Positions 10,330-21,300 of a stretch of DNA of 64,000 nt are shown here, in pieces (positions within the stretch are counted from its first letter, which is position 1; each line of letters begins with the position of its first letter). The notes under the pieces were generated by a model. It worked only from the letters and a program-made list of their open reading frames with translations. It was not told the DNA's origin and did not search any database. The DNA lies in contig CM060187.1 of assembly GCA_030549335.1 (NCBI GenBank), forward strand, positions 53,960,203 to 54,024,202, written 5' to 3'. The DNA comes from Pontederia crassipes. Its lineage: Eukaryota > Streptophyta > Magnoliopsida > Commelinales > Pontederiaceae. The translations under genes were made by a program, and so were the position numbers.

Positions 10330-12069
10330 CATCGAATCTTTATAGTTACAATATGAAAAATGTTGCTAAAGGTTTCAAGGTCACGATGGAATCATAACAC
10401 GCAACAATTGATAGACATTTTATCGTATAAGGGATTTTAACGTCTACGATATCTTTTTTTCGAATGTTTTCCATTCGTCGGCCGCCTAAGCGTCGTCTGA
10501 TGCGCCTCCGATCGTCCCTATCCGATGAGGAGGGTGCAGTTGTTCTTCGTGCGCGTTGAGGGAGGCCGTTGTGTGTCGGATATCGCTGGATCGTCCTCAC
10601 GTGTGTGCTGCTCGGTCGTCGTTCGCCGGAGGAAAGGGAGAGAAAGAGTAGAGGAGTGAGGCGGCGAAGTGAAGAGTCAAGGGGGCGCGAGGCTGCTCTT
10701 CGTGCCCCTCTTGTAGGTCCTCATCGCCCTCACTTGGGGACGAAGTCATGGGAGGAGAGAGAATGGGGGGAGGAGGACAAGGTACTATATATGTTCTTCA
10801 TTTTCATATAAACAAATTCTTTTACTGAAAATTCAAAGTGTTGTTCTCAACAAGACAAGGATCTTACATATGTTCAATGATGGTTTCCATCAAACTGACA
10901 CCAAATCCGGCTGACCTCTTCACATCTTTAAGAAAAAAATATCATTAAAAGAAGTTCTATTAGACAGTCATATCACTATCAACTGAATGCTTCATAATTG
11001 CATTAAAAAACCTTCCAATATTGATACCACAACAGGACCAAATCATTGGTCAAGGCAAGCACGCATAAAAAAAATTGGTTTCATAGATGAAGTCGTCAAG
11101 TTGTACAAGTTAAAAATAAAACCAGGTATCCAATAGTAGAGCATTCAAATGAGATTCATGATCATGGTTAGATGGTAAGTGCACATCAAGCATTTCTTAT
11201 TTTCTAACCGGAAGAAGAAACTCTTAGTTAATTTCTAGTGTGGTTGATGAAGATTTGTCTAGAACCTTTTTCCCCCCAAAAATACTTTCTTATTAGCAAT
11301 CAGATTAATGTTCACAATAATTAGTACTTGCAAAGAGGAAAATGATAAATAAATGTTGGGTCACCTGCCTCTACTAATTCAAAGTGTGTGGAAGAAAGAG
11401 ACTTTATTCATATTCTATGTGAAACTGCTTTCTTCGTAATATGACACACGCACGCAGCACACGAGATGTAATACTCAACCGGAAAGTTGCGATTTTTTAA
11501 TCTCTGTATCATTCCTTTTAAAATAAAATATGCTCGTGGAAAAAAAAAATCAGTTCATCGTATGCCCATATTGGACGTACATAAACAAAAAAATTTGGGC
11601 AGAATTCTTTAGCTCTCTTTTAATCATCTTAACTTTGTCTATGAACCTAATTGTATTTTTGTACTTTTGAAAATTCTTATCTAAAATGGAATTTTATAAT
11701 TTGATCAGATTCTTTTAATTGATTATATTATGTCATGAAAACATGGACAACAATTTGTCATAATGATTATAACACTACAAAAATCAAAAGAGGTCAACCA
11801 GTTAATTTTAGTTTAAGCAAAGCAAATCTATAATTCGATTTCTCGCATATGACCCGGATGGATTAAAGTTAAATTGGTCTTAATTATTTTTTCAAAGAGT
11901 TGAAAATTATTGTTACTTTAATCTTATTTAATTAAATTTCGATCAAATTAGCAACTTTAATCTTACTAATACCTAATTAGTTTCTTGGTCCGGTGATGCC
12001 GAACCTAAAACGCGCTTTTCATTATTTGACAAACTCCATTAATTATTCTCTCGTAAGTTAAAAAGGATA
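10330..12069. other. Intergenic, nothing assigned
   Basis: There is GC-rich sequence with stop-poor frames at 10480-10780 (arginine- and glutamate-rich, no family resemblance), then AT-rich DNA up to the RALF promoter. I see no gene, RNA or clear repeat end. Confidence 0.5.
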
Positions 12070-12077
12070 TGACGTCA
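12070..12077. promoter_or_regulatory. TGACGTCA bZIP-type palindrome upstream of RALF
   Basis: A perfect TGACGTCA (C-box/CRE-like, bound by plant bZIP factors) lies 78 bp before the chosen RALF ATG and about 17 bp before the TATA box. Its function is inferred from motif and position only. Confidence 0.5.
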
Positions 12078-12093
12078 TGTAGAAACAAAGTCT

Positions 12094-12100
12094 CTATATA
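12094..12100 (+). promoter_or_regulatory. TATA box of RALF gene
   Basis: TATATAT within CTCTATATATTTC places the expected transcription start near 12125. This favours the ATG at 12148 over the in-frame ATGs at 12106 and 12124. Confidence 0.6.
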
Positions 12101-12147
12101 TTTCATTGCATGCTGCCTTCTCCATGGGCAAATTACAGCTCGCAACA

Positions 12148-12525
12148 ATGGCGACGGCCGGAGTAAAGCTTCACCTGCTTCTCCTCTCGGCGCTCATCGC
12201 ATCCGCCGCCGTGGTCGCCTCCTCGGCGCCGGCGATGGACGGATGGTCGGCGGCCGCCGCGAGGCGCCTGTCGTCGTCGTCGTCGTGCCGGGGCGCGGCC
12301 GGAGGAAGGTGCGCGGAGGACGAGTACGACGAGTTCGGGCTCTTCTCTTCGGCGTCCTCCTCCGTCCGCCGGTTCCTCGCGACGTCGGACTACATAAGCT
12401 ACGGCGCCCTGCAGAGTGACCGCGTCCCCTGCTCCGTCGCCGGCGCGTCCTACTACAACTGCAAGCCCGGGGCGGAGGCCAACCCTTACACCCGCGGCTG
12501 CTCCACCATCTCCAACTGCCGCTGA
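12148..12525 (+). CDS. RALF-like secreted peptide hormone precursor
   Basis: RALF peptides are secreted, cysteine-rich signals that bind CrRLK1L receptor kinases with LLG co-receptors and change apoplastic pH and cell expansion. This intronless frame of 125 codons starts with a hydrophobic signal peptide (LHLLLLSALIASAAVV). It then has a variable acidic propeptide, a dibasic site-1-protease-type RRFL site, and a mature region with the receptor-binding YISYGAL motif. The four cysteines sit in the conserved frame CSVAGASYYNC ... RGCSTISNCR, immediately before the stop. I chose the ATG at 12148 because of the TATA position; two upstream in-frame ATGs (12106, 12124) would add 14 or 8 residues before the signal peptide. 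It is closest to the processed RALF22/23/33 type. A polyadenylation-type AATAAA is at 12629-12634. GC content is far above the surroundings, as in many monocot single-exon genes. Confidence 0.93.
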   Translation: MATAGVKLHLLLLSALIASAAVVASSAPAMDGWSAAAARRLSSSSSCRGAAGGRCAEDEYDEFGLFSSASSSVRRFLATSDYISYGALQSDRVPCSVAGASYYNCKPGAEANPYTRGCSTISNCR

Positions 12526-12649
12526 AGCTTCCGGCGCCTTTGACATGCCTCCGATCAGGTTCATAGTACTCCGTCCGTCGTGCGTGATTTGAAGTGGTGT
12601 AATTGGAGTCTGTATAAAAAGTACTAAAAATAAATGAAGTTTTTGGTGT

Positions 12650-12674
12650 ATCATACTATATATATATATATATA
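12650..12674. repeat. (TA)n microsatellite in RALF 3' flank
   Basis: About ten TA units just downstream of the AATAAA signal. Confidence 0.85.
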
Positions 12675-14370
12675 AGGATCGATAAATATGATTATTGTTT
12701 AATAATGTTGAGTGTAGAAAGTTCAAAAGATAATCTGTGTAACTGTGCGATGGATGTGAAAAATTAAGCACCAGAATGATTCATGTGTTTCTTTTTCCCG
12801 TCTTAGGCTGCTTCTTTCATTCTTTAATATGTGAAAAAATAAGCGGATCTTCCTCGTTTAAATTTCGTGTTAGAGTTTTGTGAATGATTCAAAGTCGATG
12901 TTATTGAATTACTGACACGATGATCAGACCTTTTAACATGTGATCAACGGATTTAATAACATCATGCTGACTACTCGAAGAAAATAAAAGCATGCATGGT
13001 TTTCAGATTGGCGGATTAATCGGGTGGATTGGAAAGAGAAAGGGAACAATTGTGGCGGGGTCCAATTGGAAACCGTGTCCGAGTTGTTTCCAACTCGACT
13101 TCTCACTCTGTTTTGATTATATATATTTTTTTGGATTGTGAGTTCTCATCTTCATCACTCAGCCAAAATCGTTGATTATGTCGTCCGAACTCATCCCCTG
13201 GAAGAGGCCTGAATTGGCAAATCCCTCAATCAGGAGTACATTGAAAGAAACGAAGTGAACTGATTTGATAAATTAACCTCATATTTACTTGTTGCTTAAA
13301 TTTTAATTGTATGGCCTCGCAAACGTTTAGTTCTTGATTTAACTTATGGATTCTAAGGAATTAAGTCCACGTACGTGGATCCGCTGTTGAGACTATCATC
13401 GATTTAAGATCATCATCGATTTAAAAAATAACAAAAATCCATATGCGTGAATTCCCTTTGGTCCATATAATCTTCGATCCTTTAAAATGTTATAACTTAT
13501 ACTTAATTGAAAAAGAAAAAAAAAATGAATATCTACTGTAGCGAAAGATTTGAGTTTCCATGTTCTATTCTTAACATGTTTATTATTTCGTTTGAATATA
13601 TCGAGTGTTAAAAAATTAACAAAGAAAATTTCTTATCTTAACTTGAGAGAGCATAATGATCGTCGAATGAATATATACACGCATATATATATATATAGTA
13701 TTAATTAAATATTTGCATGTTTAATGTTGACACCATGCTAAATCTAATTGTAATCGTCAAATATTAAATGTGTCATGCAATAATGCATGAACATATGTAC
13801 GATGCATAATTTTGAAACCGTGCATTCTTCTAGTGCTTAATTTTGGAATGTTGGAGACTTGGAGTAATAAAGAAATCTATAACGCACAGTAACCCATATT
13901 TGTCTCTGTGACCACTGAAATGGGACCTTGTATAGAATATCAAAATTATTAAAAAAAATTGTATACACCAAATTTTCAACTCGATATCAGGAATAAGGTG
14001 CTTGACCAAACCTTTAGATGTGATCAATCATGGTTAGCTGTTAGCACTTTGCATGCATGTTATATGTCATCAATCGTCCTCTAGATGGAGTGACTTCAGC
14101 TTTTGTACGAAGGGGCATGACAGTTTTCATAAGAAACATGTATAAGAAAGATCAGTTGGCCATCAAATTAGGTCAAAATTGTAACAATGTAACCAGAATC
14201 AAAACTCAACACCATCGTTATTGGGAGATGTTTAATTCTTTTTACAAAGTAGTATATTACTTAGAACCTAAAAGCGCTATTTGGTACCGAAACAAAGCAT
14301 TTTGTTGTTGTGAGTCCATTCAAATGTATATGAAATAAGAACAATTAAAGAGATTTAAAAATAAATAAAT
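12675..14370. other. Intergenic, nothing assigned
   Basis: AT-rich sequence with a second short (TA)n at 13683-13696. Short frames such as 14057-14338 show no family features. No gene is supported. Confidence 0.5.
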
Positions 14371-14379
14371 CTATCGACT

Positions 14380-15047
14380 GTTTTTTTTTTCTCGTTGGTA
14401 GTGTTCGAATTCAGTTTTTTTAGTTCTCGTTTTTTTTTGTCAAGAACTAACTAATTTAATTAAAAAAATTAGATTTGGTATTTGGACGAAAAGTATAATG
14501 ATGAGAATTTAAAAATTTTATTTGATAGATAAATTTTACTAGATTTTTTATAAAAAATAAGAACTAAAAATATAATTTATTATTTTATAAAATATAAAAT
14601 TATAGTAAAGTAAAATATTATGAATATAATAATTTATTTAAACTAATTTATTAAAATAATAATTTATTAAAACAATAATTTATGAAAAATATTTAAGTCC
14701 ATATTATAATTTATAATTTACAAAAATAGTATTATTATAATTTATTATTTTTATATGTTATTATTATACAACAACAACAACAACAAAGCCTTATCCTACT
14801 AGGTGGAGGTTATTATTATTATAATTTACAAAAAAAATATATTAAGTTAAAGATTAATTTATAAGATGAATGATAATATATTAATAATAAAATTTTATAA
14901 TTGATTATTATTTAATATAATATAAAAATAGTTTAATGAACAAAACTAATATTAAATAGTAATTAATAAAATTTTACTAATTAAATATAATAAAAAATGA
15001 AAAAAAAGTGAAATTCTCGTCCAACCAGAACTAACGTTAGGAAATAA
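14380..15047. repeat. AT-rich element, relative of the one at 16752
   Basis: Phrases such as TTTGATAGATAAATTTT, AAAAAATAAGAA and ATAATTTATTATTTTAT recur in the same order at 16860-16930. The two are therefore copies of one AT-rich non-coding element. Clean ends are not visible here. Confidence 0.45.
14768..14809 (-). mobile_element. 5'-truncated copy of the (TTG)n retroposon
   Basis: On the minus strand this is only the last ~40 bases of the family described at 44041: CCTAGTAGGATAAGGC-like text followed by (TTG)n. TTATTATTATA-type sequence lies on both sides, which may be a target duplication, although in AT-rich DNA that could be chance. It inserted into the AT-rich element. Confidence 0.7.
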
Positions 15048-15940
15048 ATTTCACTAACCCTCTAACTTTACTCGTTTTTCCAACCCTATCATCTAACTTT
15101 ACTTTGTAACCAACTAACCTCCAACTATTGACTTGTTTCATTAAATGCTCTTTCAACCTAGAATAATCAATTTATCAATCATTTTCATTAATGTGACATC
15201 TTTATTTTAAATTAAAAATTATGTAAAACATTAAACTAATATTAAAAATATTTTTTTTAAAGAAGATGATCTACGATGAAGGGTCTCCTCTCCGACGCCA
15301 TAGAAGAGCGGAAGGAAGGGGGCACCCCTCCTCAATTTTTTTTATTTTTATTATATTTAACATTTTTTTATTGTGCCGTATCATCATTACAACCATGAAA
15401 CTTGCTATTGCCAAACAAGTGGATGAAGCATGCAAGAAAATTAAAGTTTGGGGACATTTGAATTACAATTGAAATTGAAAAATCGTAAAAATATTGAATC
15501 ATAGTTGAGGATGATCCGTGTAATTTAACCAAAAGGAAGAGATGTGTGAGGCGCCCCTCCCCCTCTTTCTCCGAGCGCGGCGAGAAGAGGGGGAAGGGGG
15601 AGAGTCCCTCCCCCCTCCGCACGTGGACGGTGCCTCCCCTCCTTTTGCACTCGGGGGAGGGATGTCGTTAGCGCCCCCTTCCTCCTCTTTGTGCGGGGGC
15701 ACGTCGGAGAGAATCTTTGTTCTCTTTTCATTTTTTATATTATTTTTATTATTAATTTAGTTTTTTATTTAAATTACAATGCCACATAAATCAAGCGATC
15801 GAGAAATTGGTTATTTCTTATTGGAAGGGCATTTAATGAAACAAGTTAATGGATAGACAATAGTCTAGTTACAAAATTGAATTTGACGAATGACGATGAG
15901 AAAGTGTTAAAATTAAAAGATATTTAGTGAAATTTTGCCT
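15048..15940. mobile_element. Fold-back (long inverted repeat) element, ~890 bp
   Basis: Both ends read inward from AAATTTCACTAA. The arms, about 190 bp, are diverged but share GTTTCATTAAATGC and GACTTGTTTC or AACTTGTTTC in matching order. The middle (15260-15720) is GC-rich and holds overlapping frames on both strands that look like chance. The arm layout is like the Mutator-like fold-back element at 47393. I could not fix a target duplication. Confidence 0.55.
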
Positions 15941-16226
15941 ATTCGCGTGATGAGAATTTTTCAAGTTCCCGTCACGTTACGTGTTTGGCCAAAGTTTCAA
16001 AACTTGGGCCATGTTTTGGCCCAAGTTCTAAAATCAAACACAACCGTTAAGAACTTTATAAGTTGTTTGGTATTGCAACAACAACTTGTTTCCGATTTTC
16101 ATCTAAATAATCTATTTTTTTTTGTAAGTCCCATGGTAAGTAGAAGATGAACATTTGTGTTCTTGGGTTCTTGTGGAACAAGGCAGCCCTAATATCGGAA
16201 TAAAATCTTTATAGCCAAATAGCCCC

Positions 16227-16705
16227 TTTAGGTGTTGCTTGGTTGCAGGTTAGTAACTAACAAGGTCAAATGGATTATGACCGATTAGTTTTATTCCATT
16301 ATAATCGAAGAGTACAATAACCTACAAAATAGTAGCCAGACCAGATTAAACATTCATTTGACCTCGCGTTTGACTATAAAATTCTTATTCTAACGGTTAA
16401 CCTACAACCAAATAACATTTAGGTGTTGTTTGGTTATTGGAACAAGTAAATAATCTTTGGCATATAACCAAACACATCATATATTAGGATTAATAGGAGA
16501 CAACGCGTGCACAATTCACGACGCATGTTTAATCTAGTCGGACCGTTGTTTTGTGGGTTCTCATACTATTCAATTTGGGCGGAATAGAGATAATTCGACA
16601 AAACTCAAAAGCAACTAATCAATACAAAATAATCCTCCCATCTCTTCGAATTAAAATCACGTAACCCGCTCATCCTTAACCTGCAACCAAATAGTGCCTG
16701 GAATG
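16227..16705. mobile_element. MITE cluster with three copies of one terminus
   Basis: AGGTGTTGCTTGGTTGCAGG (16230) pairs with an inverted CCTACAACCAAATAAC near 16400-16416. A second AGGTGTTGTTTGGTTATTGG starts at 16421, and another inverted end CCTGCAACCAAATAGTGCC lies at 16680-16698. This suggests one MITE inserted beside or inside a relative. The class is uncertain (PIF- or hAT-like). Confidence 0.5.
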
Positions 16706-16751
16706 GTTTGGCAATGGATTAATGGAATTCAAAACAAATAATTGTGTTCTC

Positions 16752-17612
16752 ATTGGGTGTGTTTGGTATGGGGATTTTAAAAGAAAGTTAGTTTTCGAGA
16801 ACTAATCGATTTGATAGAAAAGTTTGGATGAAAAAGTGTAATGACGAATATTTAAAAGTTGATTTGATAGATAAATTTTTTTGAGTGTTTGGATAAAAAA
16901 TAAGAAATAAGAATATAATTTATTATTTTATGATGTATAAAATTGTAGTAAATAAGAATATGTTATTAATATTATAATTTACATAAATCGTTATATTATT
17001 AATATTATTTTTATTTATTTTGATTAAATCTTTTAAATGTTATTAATATTATAGTTTACGTACATCTTAAGATCAAAATATAATATAAATTTTTAAAATA
17101 ATTGAATAATGTAATTAATAAAATATTTATTAATTATTAGAACTAAATATTTTATAATTTTTAATTAGTAACATTTAATAAATTATTTTAAGAGATGACT
17201 AATAATGTATTAATAAATAACTATATAATATATACTTATATTATAAAATAATTAAAAAAGTAGATGAAGTTAGGGAGTTAAAAAAAGAAAAAAAAGTGAA
17301 AAGTTGACGACTAAAAAGACAGGAATTAAAAGAAAAAAATAAGTTTTTGCCAACTTGCCCAATTCTGCCAATTACATAGCTAATTTATTTTTTGAACGAG
17401 AGCCATAAGAATAAGAATGTTCTTAAATGGTCGAGAACCCATTTATTATTATTCTCGTCATTATTGTTGTGCAGTCCTTTTTGTTTTTTTTATCGCAAAT
17501 AAGAAAGAAAAAAAAGAAAGTGAAGAACATTTTTTTATTTTTTAAATAATTAAAAATCTCACGCACAACAACTTTATTCTTGTTACGCGTGACCCGCACC
17601 AAACAATCTCAA
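16752..17612. mobile_element. AT-rich non-autonomous element, hAT-like ends
   Basis: The left end GGTGTGTTTGGTATGGGG and the right end CCGCACCAAACAATCTC are inverted matches around the GTTTGG core common to plant MITEs. The interior is nearly pure A/T, non-coding, and related to 14380-15047. Confidence 0.45.
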
Positions 17613-18327
17613 AAAGTTTATAATAAAACTTATATACTTTTGTATTGGCAGAAATAATACATCATAATTAAAATCCTCTAATTAATTAAGTTTGCTCCTA
17701 CAAATAGAGTATTTAAGTATCGAATTTAATTAGTTTCTAATGGAACCTGACTTTGTACGTTCCACTAAATTTTTGGTCATCGATAAATTCTTCACACGCA
17801 AATAATCGTAAATTTAATTCTCGACGTAAAAATGACGATCTCGATAATAATTTAAATTGAACTGATACAAATTTGGATTTGGAGTGAATGAAGCAAAAAA
17901 AGGAAAAAAAATCAATGCTTATCATAAAATTTAAATTTTCACGAGAACGTCCAACATATGTTGGAATCCGGGGAAAAAATATCCTAAGAACAACACCAAA
18001 TATTTTACTGCAAATTATTCAAAGAACTGGGCCGCTGGTAGAATGACACGTGTCTTTGAACGTGGGTACCCACTCCACGCAACCAATGGGATTCGTCCTC
18101 CTCGGTGCTTTCTGTTCCGGCTGCCGCGCCGGAAGGCGGAGAGGCCGCATAGGGATGAAAATTTTATATCCATTTGCGGCGTCCCTATAAATGAGTTCCT
18201 GTCTCGTTCGCTTCGTATCCCTTTCCTCGTTGGCGGCGGTTTGTCGAGGGTTTCTTTACCTCCCCAAATCGAGCAAAAACCCTAGACGCGAAAACCCTAC
18301 CCCTCTTGATCCGAGGGGGCAGCGTCC
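17613..18327 (+). promoter_or_regulatory. PRMT4 upstream region and 5' leader
   Basis: The sequence changes abruptly from AT-rich to GC-rich at about 18040, and CGTCCTCCTCGGTG-type leader sequence runs into the start codon at 18328. CACGTG (ACACGTGTC, near 18048) is a G-box. No TATA box stands out. Confidence 0.45.
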
Positions 18328-21300
18328 ATGGAGGTCGCTTCCGCCGCCGTGAAGAAGCCGCGCCCGGCGCAGGAGTTCCCCCACATCGCCGTATCCCCCG
18401 TCTCCTCCGCCGCCGACACTGCCGCCGCCGCGGCCGACACGGCGTGCTTCTCCGACGACCCCTCCGGCCGACCGTGGCTCCGGTTCTGTCGCTCGGGGTC
18501 CGCTTGCGATCCCGCTATTCTCGGCCTTGATCTCCGGTCGACTCAGGTGCGGTGATCTACTCTCTCTCCCCTCTCTAATTTCCCTCACTGTATTTTGAGC
18601 TGAAAGCATTGTTTATTTTGTTCGCATTCGTGTTTGTTTTTATTTATGATTGAACTTGTGCCTCAGATTTTCAAGTTGGGACCTTTGGAGTTGCTATGCG
18701 TGGTTGATGGTGATTCGGCGGCCAGAGATTTCGAGGAGGTTTGAATTGAATGGCTTTGTTTTGAAGTTATTAGTATAATTGAATGATTTATTTGCTTCTT
18801 TCAACTCTAGAAAATAAAAAATGGACAAATAAGTTACTCTGTACATTCTCGAGAATATAAATATCTGTTTACACGTCTTGGCATTAGTTTGTGCAGGACA
18901 TTATGTATACACGTGTTTTTGAATGTGCCACATATTCAATACTCAGAACTTTGAACATGAATCAAGCCTTTTCCTATGATCTTTTATTAACACCAAATTA
19001 ATAGACAAAGGAAGGGGGTACATTGGGATGTAATATTATGAGAACAATATGAATAAAGGAATGGCAGCTCAACTATAAAGAAATTTCACTTCACATGCTT
19101 GTGTAACCATTTGATAAGGTTCGTTTCTACCTTTAATATCTCTAGATGAATTAATTCTGAATGATTTTATTTCTGAAGGAGAAAAAATAGTTATAAGAAT
19201 AATGGAAATTTAAACACTTATGGCTATTCAAATGAAGAATATCATATCGGTTAACTTACATATGATGGGAACACATCCTTTGGGCCCAAAATGTCATTAG
19301 TTCGGCATAAAAAAACAATCTAGCTCCCTCTAAAAAAAATCTACTTAAGTAAGAGAAAGACTGGCTGTATACGTGTATTCCCTCTGCACGCGCTTTCTTG
19401 TTGGGAAGTGCTACATGGTGCACGCTCTTAAGTTTTGGTGTTTAGAAGGTACCTCAACTTGATATATGCTGTTGCCTTCAATTCACATGTGGAGATTGAC
19501 CTGGTGTCTAAAGACATATTTTTTCTCAAAAAATTCATATTTTTATTTCCAAGAAAATAGTGAATTGACAATAAATGTACCAACCTCTCTTTATGATGAG
19601 AAGGGTTTGACGGAGTTGCATGTACCACAATAATTTGAAAAGGTAAAAATCTAATGCCATCTATTACAAACTAAGATTTGCTATTTACTAACATAAATAA
19701 TTTAATTAAAGCTACAATTGAGAACTAGGATCAAAATGTGTTATTCCTATTCAACCATTAATAGACTTGAAATCTCATTGACGTTGCCTGAATGTAATGT
19801 TTCAAGAGTAATGCACATTGTGACACCACCTCAAAAAATGTACTCAGTATGATAAACTGTTGACAACAATTTCGTTCCTTGTGCTGTTTCATTTGTATGA
19901 AATGCATCATTGGCTTAGTAATATCTAGGTAGATTGGCATTTTAATTAGTAATCCATTTTGGTGCCGGAGGAAAAAGTTAAATAAAATATTGACTCAAAT
20001 CACACTGTTCATATGTTCTAATTGTTTTTTTTTTTGAAAGAATCTTTTTCCTCATTTGAAAGAAATTGTCAAAATTTTTGTTTAACCACTTTTAATAATG
20101 CTTTTGCATTGCTCGTTTGTCTTTTTATCATATTCACTGTTTTCAGTGGATCCAGCATAATTAATTCCACGTTTATGTTAAACAGAGATCATTTTCAAGA
20201 TCGTATAAGCTCAGGTTTAGAACAAAGGACGAAAATAAAGCCTTCTACTCAGCTTTCCAACAATGGAAAAACAGTGTCAGCGGTTCAAGATCCGGTATGA
20301 CTTAATTCTTTGTTTTAATAATTTGTACTGATTTTCTTTAAAAAAGCTTGTATATTAAGAATTGTTTTAGTATCATTTGCCTTGACTGCAAGCAATTATT
20401 ACATTGATCTTTCAAAAAGATTAATCTTTTGAGATGATTGCCGTCATAAATTGAAGAATTTGTTATCCTATGGAAGATTAAACATGATTTAAAATGTGCC
20501 ATTTTTTTTGTTAAAATGTGTAGAAATTTTACATCATACAGTATATTTATAATAGATTGAATTAGAACGTGGAAAATTCATTTTAGGTGATCTTTAATTT
20601 ATGGCTCATCTAGTTTTTGTTGTCTTTATATGAAATGATAACCTTACTGTGTTGTTGCTTCCTGTAATTGCTTTGTGTTTCTACCTTCTTGGAGATAGTT
20701 ATTAATCACATTCACTGCTGGTGATTCCTACAAATATTTTCTTATTGGCATCAAATCTGTGGTGACTAAAACATCACACTTCCATCTTTTATGGTGTTGT
20801 TAATGTCAGTGCTATAGGCATCTTTTTGTTTTTTTTTCATATTGAGAAATTCATGTGTTATTTGTCACTACTTCATTGATATTTGTATTTTTCTTTCCTT
20901 AAAATTAGAACTTCTGTAACTGCTGAATATTAGCCGTTTTTGAGCCTTATTCTACTGCATGCACTCATTCCTGTTGACTCATTTGTTATTGTGATTGGTT
21001 TCCAGGTGAAACACTGGAGAATGGAGTATTAATACAGGCCAAAAGCAAATTTGATAATAAGATAGAGGCGACTTCGGCCAAGATGTACTTTCATTATTAT
21101 GGCCAGCTATTGCATCAGCAGAACATGTTACAAGACTATGTTAGGACAGGTTCTTTGTGTTCTTTGATAAACAATTTCTGTCATTCAATTCATAGGTATT
21201 ATTCAAATATTTTATCAACTGTCTTGCAGTACTAAACATCGATTTATTTAGTTGGATTGGGGAATTCGTCGTGTCATTTGTCTTATTTGCAATTTTTTCT

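Noticed and set aside
12133-12771. 212-codon minus-strand frame
   Set aside because: It is the antisense shadow of the GC-rich RALF gene; arginine/glycine-rich and family-less.
15266-15760. Overlapping frames on both strands
   Set aside because: They fall in the GC-rich loop of the fold-back element and show proline/serine/arginine-rich chance composition.
18256-18609. 117-codon minus-strand frame
   Set aside because: Antisense of PRMT4 exon 1 and leader, open only because of high GC.
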